DNA of 64,000 nucleotides from Auanema rhodensis. Taxonomy: Eukaryota > Nematoda > Chromadorea > Rhabditida > Rhabditidae. Below, piece after piece: positions 13,495-22,995 of this stretch. Location: positions 8,804,001-8,868,000 of the forward strand of contig OZ059895.1 of NCBI GenBank assembly GCA_964057225.1, read 5' to 3'. Position 1 is the first letter of the stretch; each line of letters starts with the position of its first letter. Under the pieces are notes generated by a model. The model did no database searches, was not told the origin of the DNA, and saw nothing but the letters and a program-made list of their open reading frames with translations. The position numbers and the translations under genes are program-made.

Positions 13495-14990
13495 ATGCGC
13501 CTATTGATATTCTTTCTATGGTTTACGGGTATAACTAATGAACTTTATTAATCTGAATTCCTTTTCTTTTTGAGGCATAGCCGTAGAAGGTAAAATTGCT
13601 ATTATCGGAGAAGGTGTAATTGGTCTCTCAACGGCTTTGGCGATTAAGGAGTTCTCTCCCGAAGCTGATGTATCCTCTTTCGTCTTCGTTTTGGTATTAC
13701 GCACTTATTTACAGATAACAATTTTTCATGATCTTCCATTTGATAAAACTCTTTCAAGGAATATTGCTGGGTTATTTCGTATAGATAATGGCCAATACAA
13801 GTAAGATGACTAACAAAAATTCTAATGTATCATGTTCAGAGAATACGGAAACGCTACTTTTATCCGATTAGCTAAGCTTTGGAGAAATTATGGTGGATTA
13901 TCGGGAGTTCAACTTATATCTGGGCACATACTTTCTCGGAAACATAGTAATCTTGAAACACAGGTTCAAACTCGTCTTCTATTATATTTTTTACTTTCGA
14001 ATTGCTATTAAGAAAGATAATTACGCAGATATAGTTTATAACTTCCGGTACTTGAATGAAAGAGAGCTTCGATCTCAGTTCGAACTTCCCCAGGACGAGT
14101 ATGTATGAGATATTAGTTTTGCTAATTTTCAAGTTTAAGCGAAACTACACAAGCTATTCACTACACTGCATTCACCTCAGAAGGTGCACGTTACTGTCCA
14201 TGGATGAAAAACGAATTAGAGCAACAAGGTGTTCAATTTGTTATGAGATCTATAGCCTCACTAGACGAAGCAAGTTTTTTTCAACGTAAATTTAAAATGT
14301 TGCTAATTAGATCGCTGAAGATGGTTTTGATGTTGTCATTAACTGTGCTGGACTCAACGCTGGTAAATTATCTGGTGACGATTTTAGTGTTTATCCTATT
14401 CGTGGAATATTATTAAAGGTTTAACGTTCTTTTAAAAATAATCATTGTTTTCTTTAGGTTGATGCGCCATGGCAAAAACACTTTTTATACCGTGATTTTG
14501 GTACCTTCACTATCCCTATGTAAGAAATCATGAGCTCTTTTTCTAATACACTCATTATATTTCTTCATTCAGGATCGATTCTGTTGTCGTCGGCACTGTG
14601 AAACAGGAAAATGCCACTAGTGCTTTGTTGTCTGATGAAGAAAAGCATGAAATCTGGAATCGATACATTTCTTTGCAGCCGGCTTTCAAGGTGTCATCAT
14701 CTGAGGCATTTTCGTTATTAAACTTGTTCAGAATGTAAAAGTTCTTGGCACCTATGTCGGTTTTCGACCAGGACGTGAAGCAATTCGTCTTGAAGCCCAA
14801 TTGCGCATTACCAAATCAGGAAAGGTTTACAAGGTACCAAAGAAAATAAAGCGAATAAATGAGACATCGTTTAATTGTCTATATTAAGGCTATCCACAAT
14901 TACGGTCATGGAGGAAATGGGTTCACTTTGGGTTGGGGATGCGGTGAACATGCTGCCAGACTTGCTTTAGAGTTACCAACTGACCAGTAG
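13495..14990 (+). CDS. ddo: D-aspartate/D-amino-acid oxidase, predicted secreted paralogue
   Basis: Eleven exons (13495-13528, 13575-13669, 13715-13800, 13840-13963, 14013-14098, 14140-14269, 14311-14418, 14458-14519, 14573-14690, 14732-14833, 14889-14990) give 348 aa. The mature region parallels the upstream gene: [77 protein letters not shown]. Two things differ. A separate 34-nt first exon adds a hydrophobic leader (MRLLIFFLWFTGIAVEG) that looks like a cleavable signal peptide. The C-terminus is ...PTDQ with no PTS1. C. elegans likewise has intracellular and secreted DDO paralogues, so a secreted role is plausible. The intron after 14269 has a GC donor (GCAAGT). Confidence 0.88.
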
Positions 14991-15243
14991 GCCTTAAGAG
15001 CATGATCTAGTTTTATTTTTACTTTTAGATTTGATAGTGCTTTTAAGCTTAAACACCCTTCCCAAGAGGAAGTGGCTCGTCGACGATAGTTGTACAACTG
15101 TAACTTAATTTTTCTGTTCATAGAGCTCTGTATACTAATAAATGTTTCTGTTTTTTCGAAACTGACTTAATCTCCGTGGAAAAACAGCTTTATTGTATCT
15201 TAAAATCATCTGAATCGTGAAGTTCTTCGAAATTAAAACGTTT

Positions 15244-15400
15244 GCTTATCTGATGAAGAACATCAAAGTACGTTCTCTATTTTTAACTTCAAGTTTAACA
15301 GCAGGTTTATATGAATTATTTGTCGTTTCATTGTCAATAAATAATTACAATTATTAGTAAAATTCATTGTAGAGCGCAGTATCAAATAATTATATAATAT
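15244..15400 (-). repeat. 3' flank duplicated with the DXO gene (copy A side)
   Basis: The sequence from about 15244 to 15397 (CTTATCTGATGAAGAACATC onward) is nearly identical to about 20477-20640. It marks the downstream edge of the tandem duplication that made the two DXO-family genes. It covers the presumptive 3' UTR of copy A. Confidence 0.85.
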
Positions 15401-18400
15401 TGAAGTGTTGACGGAATTGTTCAGAAAGCACAGGCTCTCCTTGTGTGTTGTCAACTTTTTTAATTCGTATGCATCTTTCCTTCGGTTTTTTTACCAATAA
15501 ACATGTGTCTCCTTCATTTTTAATCATATTTCCTACTTGAGATAGTGCTTCTGCTATGATGCTGAGCAATCTATTCGCAGGACAAACTAAATTCTTATCC
15601 AAATCATTCAAATATTTTTGGAACTCCTAAAAATTTATTTTGTACAAGTAACGGAGAAAGTCCAACCTTTTTTATTTTTCCATCTTTATCCCACTCTTCC
15701 AAATCAATCAAATATTGTTTGACTTCCTAAAAATTTATTTTGTACAAGTAACGGAGAAAGTCAAACCTTTTTTATTTCCAAAGATTTAATCCGCTCTTCC
15801 AAATCATTCAAAGACATTTGGTACACCTAAAATTTTATTTTCTACAAGTAACGGAGAAAGTCAAACCTCTGTTATTATCCCATCTTCATCCCACTCTCCC
15901 AAAAATTTTTGTAACTCCTAAAAATTTATTTTGTACAAGTAACGGAGAAAGTCAAACCTCTTTTCTTTTCCAATCTTTAACCAGCTCTTGAAAAAATTTT
16001 TGTAACTCCTAAAAATTTATTTTGTACAAGTAACCGAGAAAGTCAAACCTCTGTTATTATCCCATTTTTAACCAGCTCTTGCAAAAATTTTTGTAACTCC
16101 TAAAATTTTATTTTGTGCAAGTAACGGAGAAAGTCAAACCTCTGTTATTATCCCATTTTTAACCAGCTCTTGCAAAAATTTTTGTAACTCCTAAAAATTT
16201 ATTTTGTACAAGTAACCGAGAAAGTCAAACCTCTGTTATTATCCCATTTTTAACCAGCTCTTGCAAAAATTTTTGTAACTCCTAAAATTTTATTTTGTGC
16301 AAGTAACGGAGAAAGTCAAACCTCTTTTCTTTTCCCATCTTTAACCAGCTCTTGCAAAAATTTTTGTAACTCCTAAAAATTTATTTTGTACAAGTAACGG
16401 AGAAAGTCAAACCTCTGTTATTATCCCAGCTTCAACCTGCTCTTGCAAAATTTTTTGTAACTCCTAAAAATTTATTTTGTACAAGTAACGGAGAAAGTCA
16501 AACCTCTTTTCTTTTCCCATCTTCATCCCACTCTCCCAAAAATTTTTGTAACTCCTAAAAATTTATTTTGTACAAGTAACCGAGAAAGTCAAACCTCTGT
16601 TATTATCCCATTTTTAACCAGCTCTTGCAAACATTTTTGTAACTCCTAAAATTTTATTTTGTGCAAGTAACGGAGAAAGTCAAACCTCTTTTCTTTTCCC
16701 ATCTTTAACCAGCTCTTGCAAACATTTTTGTAACTCCTAAAATTTTATTTTGTGCAAGTAACGGAGAAAGTCAAACCTCTTTTCTTTTCCCATCTTTAAC
16801 CAGCTCTTGCAAAAATTTTTGTAACTCCTAAAAATTTATTTTGTACAAGTAACGGAGAAAGTCAAACCTCTGTTATTATCCCATCTTCATCCCACTTTCC
16901 CAAAAATTTTTGTAACTCCTAAAAATTTATTTTGTACAAGTAACGGAGAAAGTCAAACCTCTTTTCTTTTCCCATCTTCATCCCACTCTCCCAAAAATTT
17001 TTGTAACTCCTAAAAATTTATTTTGTACAAGTAACAGAGAAAGTCAAACCTCTTTTCTTTTCCCATCTTTAACCAGCTCTTGCAAAAATTTTTGTAACTC
17101 CTAAAAATTTATTTTGTACAAGTAACAGAGAAAGTCAAACCTCTTTTCTTTTCCCATCTTTAACCAGCTCTTGCAAAATTTTTTGTAACTTCTAAAAATT
17201 TATTTTGTACAAGTAACGGAGAAAGTCAAACCTCTTTTCTTTTCCCATCTTCATCCCACTCTCCCAAACATTTTTGTAACTCCTAAAAATTTATTTTGTA
17301 CAAGTAACGGAGAAAGTCAAACCTCTGTTATTATCCCAGCTTCAACCTGCTTTTGCAAAAATTTTTGTAACTCCTAAAAATTTATTTTGTACAAGTAACA
17401 GAGAAAGTCAAACCTCTTTTCTTTTCCCATCTTTAACCAGCTCTTGCAAACATTTTTGTAACTCCTAAAAATTTATTTTGTACAAGTAACAGAGAAAGTC
17501 AAACCTCTGTTATTATCCCAGCTTCAACCTGCTCTTGCAAAATTTTTTGTAACTTCTAAAAATTTATTTTGTACAAGTAACGGAGAAAGTCAAACCTCTG
17601 TTATTATCCCAGCTTCAACCTGCTCTTGCAAAATTTTTTGTAACTTCTAAAAATTTATTTTGTACAAGTAACGGAGAAAGTCAAACCTCTGTTATTATCC
17701 CAGCTTCAACCTGCTCTTGCAAAAATTTTTGTAACTCCTAAAAATCTATTTTGTACAAGTAACGGAGAAAGTCAAACCTCTGTTATTATCCCAGCTTCAA
17801 CCAGCTCTTGCAAACATTTTTGTAACTCCTAAAAATTTATTTTGTACAAGTAACAGAGAAAGTCAAACCTCTTTTCTTTTCCCATTTTTAACCAGCTCTT
17901 GCAAAAATTTTTGTAACTCCTAAAAATTTATTTTGTACAAGTAACAGAGAAAGTCAAACCTCTGTTATTATCCCATTTTTAACCAGCTCTTGCAAAAATT
18001 TTTGTAACTCCTAAATATTTATTTTGTACAAGTAACGGAGAAAGTCAAACCTTTTTTATTTCCAAAGATTTAATCCGCTCTTCCAAATCATTCAAAGACA
18101 TTTGGTACACCTAAAATTTTATTTTCTACAAGTAACAGAGAAAGTCAAACCTCTGTTATTATCCCAGCTTCAACCTGCTCTTGCAAAATTTTTTGTAACT
18201 TCTAAAAATTTATTTTGTACAAGTAACAGAGAAAGTCAAACCTCTGTTATTATCCCATTTTTAACCAGCTCTTGCAAATGATTCAAACACATTTGTTTTA
18301 GCTAAAAATTTATTTTGTGCAAGTAACGGAGAAAGTCAAACCTCTTTTCTTTTCCCATATTCATCCCTCTCTTCCAAATGATTCAAACACATTTGTTTTA

Positions 18401-20210
18401 GCTAAAAATTTATTTTGTACAAGTAACGGAGAAAGTCAAACCTTTTTCATTTTCTCAGATTTAATCCGCTCTCCCAAATCATTCAAATACATTTGGTACA
18501 CCTAAAAATTTATTTTGTAAAAGTAACAGAGAAAGTCAAACCTTTGTTATTATTCCAGTTTCACGCCGTTCTTCGAAATGTTTCAAATATTTTTCTTTCA
18601 CCTAAAAATTTATTTTGTACAAGTAACGGAGAAAGTCAAACCTTTTTTATTTTCTCAAATTTAATCAGCTTTTCCAAATGTTTCAAATAGTTTTCGTACA
18701 CCTAAAAATATATTTTGTACAAGTAACGGAGAAAGTCAAACCTCTGTTATTTTCCCAGTCTTAATCAGCTCTTCCAAATCATTTAAAGACTTTTGGTACA
18801 CCTAAAATTTATTTTGTACAAGTAACAGAGAAAGTCAAACCTCTTTTATTATTCCAGCTTCATCCCGCTGTCCAATCAAAAGTTCTTCACAGCCAACTAG
18901 GTAAGACTGAAGAAACCATTTTTTCAACTTCTTATGTTTTTTTTCAAAATTCGACTCTAATAATGTAGTTTTCAACTCTAAGTATTCACCATCTACAAAC
19001 AAAACAATTATCTATATAATACAAATTAAATTACTTGGCAACAAACAATCCACATCTCCTGCATAAAGAACTTTTATTGTTTTATTACTGGTACATATTG
19101 TTGATCGAACAACAGTGTTGAAATCTTCCCGACAATCAACAGGCACATCCGTATCAGGGACATCCTGAACAGAAAAAATTAAAATAATTCAAAATACGGG
19201 GCTGGTATCGTTTCGTCCACCCCCCCCCCCGGATCTGGGATAGAGCACTCCCGCTGGTTTATGCAAAGCTAATGCGTGCCCAAAATGTTATCTTAGATCA
19301 TGCGTTATTTACTCGAAAATACAGTCTCATTTCTGCGAGTTTAATACTTTTAAATTTTGTTGTTTTGTTGAAGCTCTCTCTATCTGGGGGGGGGATACCC
19401 ACAGAGACCCCCCGGATCTGGGATAGAGCACTCCCGCTAGTTTATGCAAAGCTAGTGTGTGCCCAAAATGTTATAAGCGCGCTCTAATGTTAACTCTCTG
19501 ATTATTAGGGGGGGGGGGATAGGCGAAACAATACCAGCGCCCAAAATACATATTGTTATACATACATGAATACTTTTACGGGAAGTTAGATATTGCTCGA
19601 ATTTAGAGCCATGATATGTCCAAAGCTTATCTTGTGCTGTTTCCTTTTCTTTTCTTAAACGAACATAATTAATTTTCATAAAAATTTATGAGAAACTTTA
19701 TTTTATCCTCAGGAGTTTCTATTTGGCAAATGAATACCAAACCGCGTTTACGAACTGCTAATGCAGTCCATGACTCCTCGGGATGACTAGTCGTACAAAT
19801 ACCAATTTTAGTTAGCATGCCCCGATAACACACAAATTCAGCTTCCAGGAGAGCCTATCAATAAAGATTGTTTCATTCAAACACTTCTTACTACCTTATT
19901 CAAGTTACCACCCGGAGGTGACTGTGTCATTATCCACTTTTCTAAGGTCTCCAAGTATTTCTCTTCGTTCTAATATAAGCTTTCATTTGAATATGATAAA
20001 CGGTTATACCTTTTCCACCCATGCTTTAGAATTTGTATTCAAATCTAGATTTGTTTCTTTATTGATGTTATCAACACAAACATATCTGGCTTGCATGCGA
20101 CCAAGAGTGATTTTTCGATCACTGTCATTGGAGAATTCACCTACTCTTATATATTTGAAAGATCTAAAAGCATGATATTTCCTTTCATAATCGGGAACAG
20201 TAACAGGCAT
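15390..20210 (-). CDS. DXO/Rai1/EOL-1-family decapping exoribonuclease, copy A, with a micro-exon repeat insertion
   Basis: Exons in transcript order: 20010-20210, 19895-19969, 19697-19854, 19566-19653, 19035-19164, 18841-18992, then 34 micro-exons (18801 to 15667), then 15390-15626. Spliced through, this is about 951 aa; without the array it would be about 346 aa, typical for DXO. DXO landmarks align in order: CYRGMLTKIG, FICQIETPED, YHGSKFEQYL (human YMGYKFEQYM), AGDVDC (metal site, normally GEVDC), YLELKT, then WFLQSYLVGCEELLIGQRD with the conserved Gln. The final exon (LLSIIAEALSQVGNMI...) matches the C-terminal element. DXO-family enzymes remove incomplete or non-canonical 5' caps and degrade RNA 5'-3'; nematode EOL-1 is a relative. 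Oddities are the Glu-to-Asp change at the metal site and the inserted array. The first ATG sits about 12 nt after an AG that may be a cis- or trans-splice acceptor. Confidence 0.85.
15667..18840 (-). repeat. Tandem array of 34 phase-0 micro-exons with 39-40-nt introns (91/100-bp units)
   Basis: On the minus strand each unit is an exon plus an intron running from GTTTGACTTTCTC to AAATTTTTAG. Counting from the C-terminal side, units 1-2 have 60-nt exons (15667-15726, 15767-15826). Units 3-26 have 51-nt exons starting every 91 bp from 15867 to 17960. Units 27 and 29-34 are 60 nt, and unit 28 is 51 nt (18151-18201). All 34 exons are multiples of three, start and end in phase 0, and contain no stop: 25 x 17 aa plus 9 x 20 aa = 605 aa. 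Long exons read like VYQMSLNDLEERIKSLEIKK; short ones like ELQKFLQELVKNGIITE, ELQKFLGEWDEDGKRKE or ELQKFLQEQVEAGIITE. Introns are more uniform than exons. The peptides look helical and amphipathic, but I assign no domain. Confidence 0.93.
19165..19565 (-). repeat. Long intron of copy A with internal repeat and poly-C/poly-G runs
   Basis: This 401-nt intron is far longer than its 40-nt neighbours. It contains two copies of an element beginning GGATCTGGGATAGAGCACTC (about 19231 and 19412) and ending near CCCAAAATGTTAT, next to runs of 10 C (about 19221), 8 G (about 19385) and 11 G (about 19508). Copy B's matching intron (21598-21812) has one copy (about 21659) and a 12-G run. Such G/C homopolymers stand out in a genome this AT-rich. 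No transposase or terminal inverted repeat is visible. Confidence 0.7.
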
Positions 20211-20476
20211 ATTCGTATATCTAAATGTGCGAAAATAAAGTATATATATATAATATGCAAAGTATGATGTGAGATACACAAAAAAAATTTAAAAAACTAG
20301 TATAATTATATGCCGAAAATTTTATAATGTTAGCCTAGTCTAGCTAACAAAGTATGTATGCAGTTGCATTGAACAAAGATAAGAACACATACCTATAAGC
20401 TGATTAACCAAATTACTATTTATAAATTTTATTCGTTAGTTTATCTCTAAACCTACAATTATACTTTTATATTTTG
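20211..20476 (-). promoter_or_regulatory. Upstream region of DXO copy A
   Basis: About 20211-20397 is nearly identical to 22458-22645 upstream of copy B, so the duplication carried its promoter-proximal DNA. Read on the minus strand, both have TTTCGCACATTTAG 12 nt before the ATG, which fits a splice acceptor (a 5' UTR intron, donor GTATGTGT near 20396, or a spliced-leader site). Beyond about 20400 the two diverge. Confidence 0.55.
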
Positions 20477-20640
20477 GCTTATCTGATGAAGAACATCAAA
20501 AGTACGTTTTCTATTTTTAAAATCAAGCTTATCAGCAGGTTTATATGAATTATTTGTTGTTTCATTGTCAATAAATAATTACAATTATTAGTAAAATTCA
20601 TTGTAGAGCGCAGTATCAAATAATTATATAATTATAAATA
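20477..20640 (-). repeat. 3' flank duplicated with the DXO gene (copy B side)
   Basis: Near-identical partner of 15244-15400. In copy B the flank is separated from the stop codon by the inserted 44-bp minisatellite, whereas in copy A it abuts the stop. Confidence 0.85.
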
Positions 20641-21015
20641 AAACTTTAAGCTAATCTAGCTTGATAAGTACAAAATTATGAATAAAACTTAAAGCTAATC
20701 TAGCTTGATAAGTACAAAATTATGAATAAAACTTAAAGCTAATCTAGCTTGATAAGTACAAAATTATGAATAAAACTTAAAGCTAATCTAGCTTGATAAG
20801 TACAAAATTATAAATAAAACTTTAAGCTAATCTAGCTTGATAAGTACAAAATTATGAATAAAACTTAAAGCTAATCTAGCTTGATAAGTACAAAATTATG
20901 AATAAAACTTAAAGCTAATCTAGCTTGATAAGTACAAAATTATGAATAAAATTTAAAGTTAATCTAGCTTGATAAGTACAAAATTATGAATAAAACTTAA
21001 AGCTAATCTAGATTG
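20630..21015. repeat. 44-bp minisatellite at the 3' end of DXO copy B
   Basis: Roughly 8.7 copies of a 44-bp unit (AATAAAACTTAAAGCTAATC then TAGCTTGATAAGTACAAAATTATG), nearly perfect. The last copy touches the coding region: the final codons and stop of copy B (FNLD*, 21003-21014) come from a variant CTAATCTAGATTGAAG. Copy A lacks the array and ends FNII*. Confidence 0.9.
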
Positions 21016-22457
21016 AAGTATTGACGGAATTGTTCAGAAAGCACAGGATTTCCTTGTGAGTTGTCAACTTTTTCAATTTCTATATCTCTCTGTTTTTTTA
21101 CCAATAAACATGTGTCTCCTTCATTTTTAATCATATTTCCTACTTGAGATAGTGTATCTGCTATGATGTTGAGCATGCCTTTCGTAGGACAACGTATTTG
21201 GTAACTCAAATCATTCAAATACATTTGGTACACCTAAAAATTTATTTTGTACAAGTAACAGAGAAAGTCAAACCTTTTTTATTATTCCAGCTTCATCCCG
21301 CTGTCCAATCAAAAGTTCTTCACAGCCAACTAGGTAAGATTGAAGAAACCACTTAAAACACTTGTTTCGATGCTTTCGAAAGTCCAATTCTCCTTTTTGA
21401 GTTTTCAACTCTAAGTATTCACCATCTACAAACAAAACAATTATCTATATAATACAAATTAAATTACTTGGCAACAAGCAATCAACTTCTCCTGCATAAA
21501 GAACTTTTATTGTTTTATTACTGGTACATATTGTTGATCGAACAACAGTGTTGAAATCTTCCCGACAATCAACAGGCACATCCGTATCAGGGACATCCTG
21601 AACAGAAAAAATTAAAATAATTCAAAATACGGGGCTGGTATCGTTTCGTCCACCCCACCGGATCTGGGATAGAGCACTCCCGCTAGTTTATGCAAAGCTG
21701 GTGTGTGCCCAAAATGTTATAAGCGCGCTCTAATGTTAACTCTCTGATTATTAGGGGGGGGGGGGATAGGCGAAACAATACCAGCGCCCAAAATACATAT
21801 TGTTATACATACATGAATACTTATAGGGGAAGTTAGATATTGCTCGAATTTAAAGCCATAATATGTCCAAAGCTTATCTTGTGCTGTTTCTTTTTCTTTT
21901 CTTAAACGAACATAATTAATTTTCATAAAAATTTATGAGAAACTTTATTTTATCCTCAGGAGTTTCTATTTGGCAAATGAATACCAAACCGTGTTTACGA
22001 ACTGCTAATGCAGTCCATGACTCATGGGAATATCCAAACCCACAAGTACCAATTTTAGTTAGCATGCCCCGATAACAGACAAATTCAGCTTCCAGGAGAG
22101 CCTATCAATAAAGATTGTTTCATTCAAACACTTCTTACTACCTTATTCAAGTTACCACCCGGAGGTGACTGTGTCATTATCCACTTTTCGAAGGTCTCCA
22201 AGTATTTCTCTTCGTTCTAATATAAGTTTTCATTTGAATATGATAAACGGTTATACCTTTTCCACCCATGTATTAAAATTTGTATTCAAATCTAGATTTG
22301 TTTCTTTATTGACGTTATCAACACAAACATATTTGGCTTCCTTGCGACCAAGAGTGATTTTTCGATCACCGTCATTGGAGAATTCACCTACTCTTATATA
22401 TTTGAAAGATCTAAAATCATGATAATTCCTTGTATCACCGGAAACAATAACAGGCAT
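21003..22457 (-). CDS. DXO/Rai1/EOL-1-family decapping exoribonuclease, copy B (compact)
   Basis: Exons in transcript order: 22257-22457, 22142-22216, 21944-22101, 21813-21900, 21468-21597, 21274-21425, 21003-21233. They give 344 aa, a normal DXO length, with exon sizes identical to copy A (201, 75, 158, 88, 130, 152 nt). Motifs: CYRGMLTKIG, FICQIETPEDK, YYGFKFEQYL, AGEVDC with the canonical metal-site Glu and Asp, YLELKT, WFLQSYLVGCEELLIGQRD, and a C-terminal block from MLNIIADTLSQVGNMI. All expected catalytic positions are present, so this is probably the active paralogue. The last intron (21234-21273, 40 nt) is practically the same sequence as the array introns of copy A. The last exon starts VYQMYLNDL, like the 60-nt micro-exons. 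It lies upstream of copy A in the direction of transcription. Confidence 0.9.
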
Positions 22458-22995
22458 ATTCGTATATCTAAATGTGCGAAAATAAAGTATGTATATATAA
22501 TATGCAAAGTATGATGTGAGATACACAAAAAAAATTTAAAAAACTAGTATAATTATATGCCGAAAATTTTATAATGTTAGCCTAGTCTAGCTAACAAAGT
22601 ATGTATGCAGTTGCATTGAACAAAGATAAGAACACATACCTATAACCTGACACAAGAATGATAACAGTTGGGAATTAATTAAACATTGTAAGTACAATAT
22701 AGGAAGGCAAGAGAAAGAACTATTGACCTTATAGGAGATCTTATTTAATTAAACATTATAATTAAAATACACAAAAGTAGTTTAGGACTTGGGTACGCTC
22801 AATTACTCAATAATAATAACTATGAAAGTGAGAGTAATAACTGATACATATCATTGGCGCTAATTATATCGCCTATAAAGCATTGATTCAGGAATGTAGT
22901 TAGAAGACTCACAAGTTTCTCTTTCTTAATCCAGTCTTTATTTATCCTTATGAATCTTTCCTAAGAAACCAAATTACTATTCGTTAGTTTATCTC
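22458..22995. other. Intergenic, upstream of DXO copy B
   Basis: 22458-22645 is the duplicated upstream block (see copy A). 22646-22995 is unique, AT-rich sequence up to the stop codon of the next minus-strand gene. No gene is seen. Confidence 0.5.

Noticed and set aside
15640-18840. CRISPR-like regular repeat/spacer array
   Set aside because: The periodicity (40-nt constant plus 51-nt variable) resembles a CRISPR array, but the constant parts are GT-AG introns and the variable parts are related, in-frame coding blocks within a eukaryotic DXO gene. There are no cas genes.
20211-20279. Upstream in-frame ATG for DXO copies (MYLTSYF start)
   Set aside because: The extra residues are encoded by AT-rich sequence that reads as an intron or outron ending in CACATTTAG just before MPV; the MPV start is preferred for both copies.
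15244-22645. Transposable element as the cause of the duplicated block
   Set aside because: No transposase, reverse transcriptase, terminal inverted repeats or target-site duplications; the block is a gene duplication with flanks.
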